Assembly: GCF_023630705.1 (NCBI RefSeq)
Contig: NZ_JALQEM010000032.1
Coordinates: 214,768-278,767, forward strand
DNA length: 64,000 nucleotides
Reading direction: 5' to 3'
Source of the DNA: Caballeronia sp. GAFFF1
GTDB lineage: Bacteria > Pseudomonadota > Gammaproteobacteria > Burkholderiales > Burkholderiaceae
The notes beneath the pieces are model-generated. The model was not told the DNA's origin, made no database searches, and saw only the letters and a list, made by a program, of their open reading frames with translations. This document shows, piece after piece, positions 21,281 to 29,039 of this stretch; within the stretch, counting starts at the first letter, position 1; every line of letters begins with the position of its first letter. The position numbers and the translations under genes are program-made.

Positions 21281-22243
21281 ATGAAAAAACTGCTTCGCGC
21301 GCTCGGCGCGCTGACGCTCGCGGCGAGCGCGTTCGCCACGGCATCGTCCGCCTTCGCCGCCGACAAAGTCGTGCTCGGCGTCGCCATCCCGACCGCCACG
21401 CACGGCTTCACGGGCGGCATCGTCTGGTGGGCGAACGAGGCCAAAAAGGAGCTGGAGAAGGCGCATCCTGACCTCAAGATCATCGTGAAGACGGCGTCCG
21501 GCGCGCCCGAGCAGGCCAATCAGTTGCAGGATCTCGTGACGGTCAACAAGATCAACGCGCTCGTGATCTTCCCGTTCGAATCGGCGTCGCTCACGCAGCC
21601 TGTCATGCAGGTGAAGAAGAAGGGCGTGTACGTGACCGTGGTCGATCGCGGTTTGACCGACACCAGCGCGCAAGACGCGTACGTTGCGGGCGATAACACG
21701 GCGTTCGGCAAGCTGCCCGCCGAATATCTGGCAAAGACGCTGAACGGCAAGGGCGATATCGTCGCGCTGCGCGGCATTCCGACGACGCTCGACAACGAAC
21801 GCTGGACCGCTTTCGAAGGCGTGATGAAGCAGCATCCGGACATCAAGATTCTGGATGCCAAGTACGCGAACTGGAACCGCGACGACGCCTTCAAGGTGAT
21901 GCAGGACTATCTGACGCGCTTCAAGCATATCGACGCCGTCTGGGCCGCCGACGACGACATGATGATCGGCGTGCTCAAGGCGATCGATCAGGCGCACCGC
22001 ACGGATATCAAGGAAGTGTTCGGCGGCGCGGGATCGAAGGAAGCGGTCAAGCGCATCATGGACGGCGACCAGCGCGTGAAGGCGGACGTCTCGTACTCGC
22101 CGAAGTTCATCTACGACGCGATCAAGCTCACGGCCGAGGCGCGCCTGAAGGGCGACAAGCTGCCGCCGACGACCATCATTCCTTCGGTGCTCATCACGAA
22201 GGACAACGCGAAGCAGTTCTATTACCCGAACTCGCCGTTCTGA
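21281..22243 (+). CDS. Sugar ABC transporter substrate-binding protein (RbsB type)
   Basis: A 320-residue periplasmic protein of the peripla_BP_4 family. The signal peptide is cleaved after AFA (residue 26). The start at 21281 has AGGAGA 8 nt upstream; an earlier in-frame codon at 21236 lies inside the permease gene. [22 protein letters not shown] and [20 protein letters not shown] mark the ligand cleft. The ligand is a monosaccharide or polyol that I cannot name; the co-transcribed isomerase and dehydrogenase make an inositol- or rare-ketose-like compound plausible. Confidence 0.9.
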   Translation: MKKLLRALGALTLAASAFATASSAFAADKVVLGVAIPTATHGFTGGIVWWANEAKKELEKAHPDLKIIVKTASGAPEQANQLQDLVTVNKINALVIFPFESASLTQPVMQVKKKGVYVTVVDRGLTDTSAQDAYVAGDNTAFGKLPAEYLAKTLNGKGDIVALRGIPTTLDNERWTAFEGVMKQHPDIKILDAKYANWNRDDAFKVMQDYLTRFKHIDAVWAADDDMMIGVLKAIDQAHRTDIKEVFGGAGSKEAVKRIMDGDQRVKADVSYSPKFIYDAIKLTAEARLKGDKLPPTTIIPSVLITKDNAKQFYYPNSPF

Positions 22244-22298
22244 GTGCACAGCCGGTCACGCTAAATGGCGCTGACCGGCGTTTCTAACGAGGCGAAAG

Positions 22299-23360
22299 AT
22301 GAAGACCATCAAGGGCCCGGCGATTTTTCTCGCGCAATTCATGGGCGGGGAAGCGCCGTTCGACACGCTCGCCAGTCTGGCGTCGTGGGCGGCGGGACTC
22401 GGCTACAAGGGCATTCAGGTGCCCGCCGATCCGCGCCTGATCGACGTGGAAAAAGCCGCATCGAGCGATGCCTATTGCGACGAGATCCGCCGCACGGTCG
22501 AGGATGCGGGCGTTGTCATCACCGAATTGTCGACGCATTTGCAAGGCCAGCTGGTCGCCGTGCATCCGGCCTACGACACGCTTTTCGACGGCTTCGCCGC
22601 GCCGCATGTGCGCGGCAACCCGCAGGCGCGCACCGAATGGGCGATATCGCAGTTGAAGCACGCGGCCGCGGCATCGAAGCGGCTGGGCTTGAGTGCGCAC
22701 GTCACGTTCTCCGGCGCGCTCGCGTGGCCGTACGTGTATCCGTGGCCGCAGCGCCCGGCGGGTCTCGTCGAAGCCGCTTTCGATGAATTGGCCACGCGCT
22801 GGCGTCCGATTCTGGATGAGTTCGACCGCGCGGGCATCGACGTGTGCTACGAGCTGCATCCCGGCGAAGACCTGCACGACGGCGTGACGTTCGAGCGTTT
22901 TCTCGCGGCCGTGGACGATCATCCGCGCGCGAACATCCTTTACGATCCGAGTCACTTCGTCTTGCAGCAACTGGACTACCTCGCGTTCATCGACATCTAT
23001 CACGCGCGCATCAAGGCGTTCCATGTGAAGGACGCGGAGTTCCGGCCGAACGGTCGCCAAGGCGTGTACGGCGGCTATTCGGGATGGGTCGAGCGCGCGG
23101 GGCGTTTCCGGTCGCTCGGCGACGGCCAGATCGACTTCAAGGCGATCTTCTCGAAGATGGCGCAATACGACTTTCCCGGCTGGGCCGTGCTGGAATGGGA
23201 ATGCGCGTTGAAGCATCCGGAGGACGGCGCGCGGCAAGGCGCAACGTTCATCCGCGATCACATCATTCGCGTGGCCGAGCATGCGTTCGACGACTTTGCC
23301 GGCAGCGGCGCGAGCCGTGAACAAATGCGCGATGTCCTGGGGATTGGAGGTCAGCGATGA
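22299..23360 (+). CDS. Sugar phosphate isomerase/epimerase, TIM barrel
   Basis: A 353-residue AP-endonuclease-2-fold enzyme (xylose-isomerase-like TIM barrel). Metal and substrate residues are visible in CYELHPGEDLHDG, NILYDPSHFVLQQLDYLAFI, RIKAFHVKDAEF and GWAVLEWECALKHPEDG. Members isomerise, epimerise or dehydrate sugars and inositols. Close homologues are usually paired with Gfo/Idh dehydrogenases in catabolic operons, as here. The stop codon overlaps the next start by 4 bp (ATGA), so the two proteins are made together. Confidence 0.87.
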   Translation: MKTIKGPAIFLAQFMGGEAPFDTLASLASWAAGLGYKGIQVPADPRLIDVEKAASSDAYCDEIRRTVEDAGVVITELSTHLQGQLVAVHPAYDTLFDGFAAPHVRGNPQARTEWAISQLKHAAAASKRLGLSAHVTFSGALAWPYVYPWPQRPAGLVEAAFDELATRWRPILDEFDRAGIDVCYELHPGEDLHDGVTFERFLAAVDDHPRANILYDPSHFVLQQLDYLAFIDIYHARIKAFHVKDAEFRPNGRQGVYGGYSGWVERAGRFRSLGDGQIDFKAIFSKMAQYDFPGWAVLEWECALKHPEDGARQGATFIRDHIIRVAEHAFDDFAGSGASREQMRDVLGIGGQR

Positions 23361-24478
23361 GGCGCGTGCGGCTCGGCATGGTCGGCGGCGGCGAGGGCGC
23401 GTTTATCGGCGCGGTGCATCGCATGGCGGCGCGGCTGGATGACCGGTATGAGTTGCTGGCGGGCGCGTTGTCGTCCGATCCGCAGCGCGCGGCGGCGAGC
23501 GCTGCGGCCATCGGCTTGCCGCGCAGCTACGACGATTACCGTGAGATGGCGCGCGTCGAAGCGAGTCGCGCCGACGGCATCGAAGCGGTTGCGATCGTCA
23601 CGCCGAATCATCTGCACGCGCCCATTGCGACGGCGTTTCTGGAAGCCGGCATCCACGTGATCTGCGACAAGCCGCTCGCGGTATCGCTCGATGAAGGCGA
23701 GGCGTTGGCGAAGCTCGCGCGGGATAAGAACCGCGTGTTCGCGGTGACATACACGTACACCGGCTATCCGCTCGTGCGCCATGCGCGCGCGCTGGTGCGG
23801 AACGGCGCGCTCGGCGATATCCGCGTCGTGCAGGTGGAGTATGCGCAGGACTGGCTTTCGATGCCGGTCGAGACGCAGGCGAACCGGCAGGCGGCGTGGC
23901 GCACCGATCCGGCGCTCGCGGGCCCGGCGGGCTGTCTCGGCGATATCGGCACGCATGCGTATCAGTTGGCCGAGTATGTGACGGGCATGCGGCCCTCGCA
24001 GCTATCGGCGGAAGCGACGACGTTCGTGCCGGGACGACGCGTCGACGATCACGTGCAGGCCATGCTGCGTTATGCAAACGGCGCGCGTGGCATGCTGTGG
24101 GCGAGTCAGGTCGCGGCGGGCGAGGAGAACGCGCTGCGGCTGCGCGTGTACGGCACGAAGGCCGGTTTGATGTTCGACCAGCAAGCGCCGAACGAGCTGT
24201 GGTTCACGCCGGTCGGTGGGGCGTCGGAGCGCATCACGCGCGGGCGTGTGCAAAGCCCCGAGGCGCTTCGTGCGACGCGCGTGCCGGCGGGGCATCCGGA
24301 AGGGTATATCGAAGCGTTCGCGCAGGTTTATGCGGATGCGGCGGGGTGTATTGCGCTCGGGACGACGCAGGGTGATGAGTGGCTTACGACTGTGGAGGAT
24401 GGGGTCGCGGGGTTGAGGTTTGTGGAGGCGGTGTTGAGGAGTAGTGCGGGGGATGGGGAGTGGGTGGGGGTGGAGTAG
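23357..24478 (+). CDS. Gfo/Idh/MocA-family NAD(P)-dependent oxidoreductase
   Basis: A 373-residue dehydrogenase. The Rossmann segment is RLGMVGGGEGAFIGAVHR; the family motif appears as CDKPLAVSLDEGEALA (D in place of the usual E), and a catalytic region is LGDIGTHAYQLAEYVTG. It probably oxidises the imported sugar or an inositol-like intermediate made with the isomerase. It is the last gene of the operon. The final 80 nt are extremely G-rich, with many GGG runs and altered codon choice compared with the rest of the gene. Confidence 0.88.
   Translation: MRRVRLGMVGGGEGAFIGAVHRMAARLDDRYELLAGALSSDPQRAAASAAAIGLPRSYDDYREMARVEASRADGIEAVAIVTPNHLHAPIATAFLEAGIHVICDKPLAVSLDEGEALAKLARDKNRVFAVTYTYTGYPLVRHARALVRNGALGDIRVVQVEYAQDWLSMPVETQANRQAAWRTDPALAGPAGCLGDIGTHAYQLAEYVTGMRPSQLSAEATTFVPGRRVDDHVQAMLRYANGARGMLWASQVAAGEENALRLRVYGTKAGLMFDQQAPNELWFTPVGGASERITRGRVQSPEALRATRVPAGHPEGYIEAFAQVYADAAGCIALGTTQGDEWLTTVEDGVAGLRFVEAVLRSSAGDGEWVGVE
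24448..24470 (+). other. Potential G-quadruplex at the end of the sugar operon
   Basis: Four G-runs on the coding strand (GGGGG, GGGG, GGG, GGGGG) are separated by loops of 2, 3 and 1 nt. This satisfies the G3+N1-7 rule with short loops, which are the stable kind. It sits in the last ten codons of the dehydrogenase gene, so the mRNA itself could fold. No hairpin terminator is visible after this operon. Confidence 0.6.
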
Positions 24479-26084
24479 GAGAAGCGGCGGTCGACCGTCG
24501 CTACGTGAACGACTATTTCGAAGCAAGTCTCTACGCGCGCCTACGTGGCAGCGAACAGCTCTGCCTCCACGAGCCGCCTGCTCGCCTTTCCTCCAGGTGA
24601 CGCGACGACGCTTTGGGGAACACGATCTCGTTGCGGCCAATAACGCTCGCTGGGCAGAAGGCGGCGAGCTGATAACTCGCTTGTCGCGAGGCGCATCGAC
24701 GACGATTATCCCACTGCGTATCGGAGCTATCCTTCCGTCAGAACCAGTACGCCGTCCGGTGTGTGACGTGCAGCAAATGAATGATTCGCGAGTAGCATAA
24801 CGGCAACCAGACCGAAGAAATTCACTCGAAGCCTTCAACATGATCGGCATAACGACCTTCCCTGTATTTTCACGGATGGCCCGTTGTTTGGCCTGCTCCA
24901 TATTTCCATATTGGTCTTTATCTCGCTGATGGAGTTCGTGAGTGACTTGTCCAGGTTCGCAGTAACAATCGTGTCCTATCTTATATTCCCCGTCTGAAGA
25001 TCACATACCATCTCCGGATGCTCTAATCCTTGTTCGCGTACGCTCGTCCCACTTGTGATAATTTCCGCCGTTTCAGCAAGTAAGGATCTTTGAGCTGGTT
25101 GAACGTCAGTATAGCGACTACCTTGCTGGCCCAGGTACGCCTGCGCTGGCGTGCATTGTTGATGAAGCGCTGCACCGCCACAAACATTTGCCTATCAAAT
25201 CCTCGCTTGTTCATGGGTGGGCAAAGGGTGGGCTAGCTGCGTCATCCGTAACCGCGTCTCGGGCAACTATGGGTTCGTTGCCCTCTTTCACTGGTTTTTG
25301 CTCAGATTTCTTGCGGACAACCACGTTCGCTCGAATGGGTCGTCTCTTTGAGTCACCGTTGCAGTGATGTTTCCTCGAAAAACCCTAGAGTTGAGAGCGG
25401 GCTTTCGAGATTTCGCCTTACGACAGGAAATTGACAGACTCGGCGAAGATCTTGAACCATATGTCACTGCAAGCGCGCCCTTGAGTCCGCTGACTTGCGC
25501 GTTCCGACTAACATTTCACTGTCATCGGTATGAGGGCCGCTTCGCACTTAGGCTCGAACCCAATTGCCGGAGAGTTGATCCCTCGTAGATCGAACTTTTC
25601 GCTGGAGTTCGGACTCGTCCATTCGTCCGAGTCCTTCATCAGCACGACCCTAATAGAAGTCAGCATTGCCGTTTTGTTCTGCCGAGCTTAAAGTGATAAT
25701 GTGATTGACAAGGTGTGTCATCTTCCTCGGGCTTAGAAGTGTTGAACCATTTTTTTCGAACGCGCGCCCGCTCACTCAAGAGATAGAACGCAAACTAGGG
25801 TGCCAAGTAATCCGCTTCTACACTTCATTGATCGGTGCTGCTACTCAAAGCCTTCTGAGCGTTCGCTCTCCTCCAGTCGATCGCTCAACAACTGATCGGA
25901 ACCGCTTCGGCTCTTTGGAGGCTCGGTCTTCCTTGTCGGGCGCTTCGGTCATAGGACGCTGTATCGTCTATCGTCTAATGACCTCGGCGCACGACGAATC
26001 CGACAGGTTCAGCAAAGTATGCTTCCGCGACATTGATAACTTATGCGCCTTGAAGCATTCTCGCCGACCTTCCGGTGGAACTTC
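24479..26084. other. Gene-poor, AT-richer intergenic stretch
   Basis: About 1.6 kb without a coding region I can support. Base composition is more even than in the flanking operons. Open frames are short, mostly under 80 codons, have no ribosome sites and match no family I know. The longest (24002-24901 on the minus strand; 25705-26151 on the plus strand) are partly shadows of neighbouring genes. It may be decayed mobile or type VI-associated DNA lying at the edge of secretion module 1. Confidence 0.5.
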
Positions 26085-26654
26085 CTATCGGGCAGGCCTC
26101 ACGGTAGACGAAACTGTCTTCCCGTTACTATACTTCTCGATGTATTCGTAGCCTTCTCCGGCTGCATCGCAATATGTCCCGGCCCTTTCTACAAGCGATA
26201 GCTTTTCAGGGGGAGAAAATTTGTACCGCTCCGTCCAGTTTTCACAAGCACTCGCGTGAAAACAGGCTCCTATCAATTGCTTCCGCCTCTGATCGACTTC
26301 TAAGCAAGGTATATTACTGAGCTTCGAATTGAAGACATAGAGCCCCGTGTCCGGATGGTACAAGAAGACCTTATACAGCTTTTGATTTGCGCCCTCCGTG
26401 TCAAGAACCTTTAAATCTGCGAACCGTCCGAACGAGAGGCTTTGTACTGTGATATCGGACGCGACTATCGTATGGTCGAACACTAGCTTCTGGTCTTTTC
26501 CTGCAGGAGTCTTGATGAAAACCACGGACCCTTCAATTCTTAAGTTTGGCTTGGCCACGGATTCTCCGCAACACACGGTGGTAGTCGCAAGTGCACACAT
26601 GAGCGCACTGACTGCAGCGAGGCTTCCCACGCTTCTCAGACATCTGGTTCGCAT
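26085..26654 (-). CDS. Exported XAC2610-like putative immunity protein (module 1)
   Basis: A 189-residue protein with an N-terminal basic and hydrophobic export signal ending near TTTVCC, possibly a lipobox. The mature part (FADLKVLDTEGANQKLYKVF, then YHPDTGLYVFNSKLSNIPCL, then ACENWTERYKFSPPEKLSLV and GYEYIEKYSNGKTV) follows the pattern of XAC2610-related proteins. XAC2610 is the periplasmic inhibitor of the GH19 effector XAC2609 in Xanthomonas. It lies 36 nt after a GH19-like effector gene, so I infer that it protects the cell from that effector. The start at 26654 has AGGA 6 nt upstream; an ATG at 26684 is also in frame. Confidence 0.65.
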   Translation of the reverse strand: MRTRCLRSVGSLAAVSALMCALATTTVCCGESVAKPNLRIEGSVVFIKTPAGKDQKLVFDHTIVASDITVQSLSFGRFADLKVLDTEGANQKLYKVFLYHPDTGLYVFNSKLSNIPCLEVDQRRKQLIGACFHASACENWTERYKFSPPEKLSLVERAGTYCDAAGEGYEYIEKYSNGKTVSSTVRPAR

Positions 26655-26690
26655 TCTGTTCCTTCGCAACTGAAACGTTCTCATGGTGTC

Positions 26691-29036
26691 TTAAACAGGT
26701 TTCTGGTCATATGCCGCGGTGAAGTCGATCAGAACGTCTGACATCACAGCAATAGCAGCTAAGAAAACATTGGTTCGAGGAATCAGGCCGTTCATCGGAA
26801 TGGTGCTATTCGGATTGCCGGTATTGACCGCGCGGGCTGCTCTCTCGAACTGTTTGCAACTTAGAAAATCCATCGGTGACAACTCCCTTCGACAGCTATG
26901 CTGACCATAGCTATAGTCCGAGCACGCGTTCGAGACGATGGTGCGCTCGAACTCGGGCTGCACGTCGCCCTCTCGGTTGATGTTATGCATCTGGCCAGCG
27001 GGTTTTGCGCAAGAGACCCAGTAGAACCCGGCCGAGTCGCTCGCTATAACTAGATCCGTCGCCAAAAGGTCCCGGTACGTTGCGGGGGCATCGTTCCAGC
27101 CTCTGAAAGTCCCGTAACGCCTGTAGTTCTCTTCAAAGGTAAGTTGAATAACGCCGCGTCCAAACCAAGGGGCATAGCGTGTATTAGATCCGCCGAGCTC
27201 AGTCGTGCTGCTCAGGTATGTCGTTTCTTGAATCGCATTTCCGAGGAAATACGATAGCCGGATGGCATTGTTCGAAATGCAATACTTTCTTAGGGCAAGG
27301 TTCAATGGTTTGACAAAACGCTGGCTGCGCGAATGGGCCACCCTCCATTCCATCAAAGAGGTCGGATAGACCGTACGATGAGCGTGATCTCTCGTCTGCT
27401 CAATGATCCTTCGGGGGATAGCTCTTCCGAGCTCGGCATCGCTTAGCCAACCGCATTTCCTGAAATGCCGAATGAAAGCGAGCGGATGAAAAAACCAGAA
27501 CTTCTTCCCGCCTGCCAACTGCGGAACCTTGTCCAAAAACTGAAGCTTCTTGAGGAAGCTAATGAATTTGTCATAGCCGTCCGGGTCCGTTGCCTTTCGC
27601 TGGCCGAAATAACCGTCAGGTTTGTTCAAGTCTTGATAGCGGGCCGCGTTGTTAGCAGGATCCCACTCGCTCTTCGCGTGACATACAAACCCGGACATTG
27701 CGATCCGCGCACCGTCGGTGCCTTGTACGTAGTTCGAGACTTGTCGATCAAGAGCCCTTGGATCGGACGCCCCAGACGCAGCGATTGCCGGATGAGGTGT
27801 ATCGTTGAGAAGTCGGCAGAGTTTGTCGTAATCGAATAAGCCATCCGAGCCAACGGGTGCACTTGCGGAGTCGATTTTCTGCCAGCCAGTGAAGAACGGG
27901 AAGTCAGCATCCGACAGCTTGACGATCGATGTTTGAGCAAGATTCACGTAGCCCTGTCTGCCGTCGGCACCAAACGGCACCGCAACCCACGTCGCTGTAT
28001 CGGCGGCGGAAGTTAGCGTGGGAGCTTGCGAAAGGATGCGCCCAAACCGTAGTAGCTCATAGCCGTCGCTCGCGCATTTTGGGTAGAGGGCCATCGCGCG
28101 CTCATACAGTTTGTATTCGTAGTCGTCGTAGCGATCCTTGATCGGATCATGGGTGAGTAGCACGCAATTGCCATCACCATGTTCATCCAACCACGCACGT
28201 GTATAGCGTTGCCCCAAGTGAAAATATGCCTCGACGTAGAGCTTACTTCTGTCGTTTGGCAATCGACCGGCGGCCAACCTGGGAAACCAGGTATCGTCGT
28301 GTTGCGTCCCGGGGCGATCGACAAATTGAACCGATGCCGGAATGACGAAGTATGCATGTCCCCACCAATCGTCCGATGTCGGCTGTTTAGGGTTCTTCTC
28401 GCCCAACTGCACATCGCGGCCAGGTTTCTGAAACCAAGCGGTGAAATCCTCTTCGGTCATGAATATCTCGACATGCAAGTGCCGCAGTCCTTGCGACTGC
28501 CCTTGATACCCGAGCATATCCTTTCGACACACCTTCTTTCCGTTTCCTGGTTTGACATTCTCCCCAGCCTCGAGCAGCCAAGACGAAAGGGCAGTCGGCG
28601 AGGTCTTTTCAGGCGGGTTCCCGACCTGCGATGAGATCAACGCATGCTGAGCGGTGAGATCGAGCAGGTGCATATATAGCGAGTAAAAGGTGAGCTTGCG
28701 TTCTTCTCCCGTCTCGGTGACGTGGCGAAGAAGCACGAACCCTGTGTTCGTGTTCAGCACCTGGCGTCCTGTCGTTTGGTCAACGTGACCATCGGAAATC
28801 GGACTTTGACTGATACGGTAGGCGACGACCTCTCCGTCTGCGATGGCTCGAACGGGCTCCGACTGCGACGCAGGCACAAGATGAATGCCGCAATGCCAGC
28901 GGCGGTCGACTGTCACCGGAAAGCAGCCGTGATATCCCGCCTCATATGCTTCGACTGCGGTCATCATCGCATCGGGGTCGGCATTGTTCCGGGCATTAAG
29001 CGCGGACTGCGGTAGAAAGGGGGGGCTGATAATCAT
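26691..29036 (-). CDS. Type VI effector candidate: M23-like plus GH19-like peptidoglycan hydrolase
   Basis: A 781-residue protein without signal peptide. The N-terminal 200 residues look like an M23/LytM domain (WHCGIHLVPA, VRAIADGEVVAY, FYSLYMHL, RHLHVEIF). The usual HxGxD metal motif reads H-x-G-x-H, while the later H-x-H is kept. A middle region of about 350 residues has no family I recognise. The C-terminal part (SYFLGNAIQETTYLSSTTE, then RGVIQLTFEENYRRYG) matches GH19 lysozyme/chitinase-like enzymes, with E604 and E613 as candidate catalytic acids. It begins 3 nt after vgrG and precedes a likely immunity gene. It is inferred to be carried by the VgrG spike to degrade target peptidoglycan. 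Confidence 0.75.
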   Translation of the reverse strand: MIISPPFLPQSALNARNNADPDAMMTAVEAYEAGYHGCFPVTVDRRWHCGIHLVPASQSEPVRAIADGEVVAYRISQSPISDGHVDQTTGRQVLNTNTGFVLLRHVTETGEERKLTFYSLYMHLLDLTAQHALISSQVGNPPEKTSPTALSSWLLEAGENVKPGNGKKVCRKDMLGYQGQSQGLRHLHVEIFMTEEDFTAWFQKPGRDVQLGEKNPKQPTSDDWWGHAYFVIPASVQFVDRPGTQHDDTWFPRLAAGRLPNDRSKLYVEAYFHLGQRYTRAWLDEHGDGNCVLLTHDPIKDRYDDYEYKLYERAMALYPKCASDGYELLRFGRILSQAPTLTSAADTATWVAVPFGADGRQGYVNLAQTSIVKLSDADFPFFTGWQKIDSASAPVGSDGLFDYDKLCRLLNDTPHPAIAASGASDPRALDRQVSNYVQGTDGARIAMSGFVCHAKSEWDPANNAARYQDLNKPDGYFGQRKATDPDGYDKFISFLKKLQFLDKVPQLAGGKKFWFFHPLAFIRHFRKCGWLSDAELGRAIPRRIIEQTRDHAHRTVYPTSLMEWRVAHSRSQRFVKPLNLALRKYCISNNAIRLSYFLGNAIQETTYLSSTTELGGSNTRYAPWFGRGVIQLTFEENYRRYGTFRGWNDAPATYRDLLATDLVIASDSAGFYWVSCAKPAGQMHNINREGDVQPEFERTIVSNACSDYSYGQHSCRRELSPMDFLSCKQFERAARAVNTGNPNSTIPMNGLIPRTNVFLAAIAVMSDVLIDFTAAYDQKPV

Positions 29037-29039
29037 GGC

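Noticed and set aside
24002..24901. A 299-codon minus-strand open frame
   Set aside because: Two thirds of it is antisense to the Gfo/Idh dehydrogenase; the rest has no recognisable content.
25540..25590. A ctcgaaccc string suggesting a tRNA T-loop
   Set aside because: No matching acceptor, D or anticodon stems can be drawn around it.
25705..26151. A 148-codon plus-strand open frame
   Set aside because: It runs into the antisense of the immunity gene, has no ribosome site and shows no family pattern.
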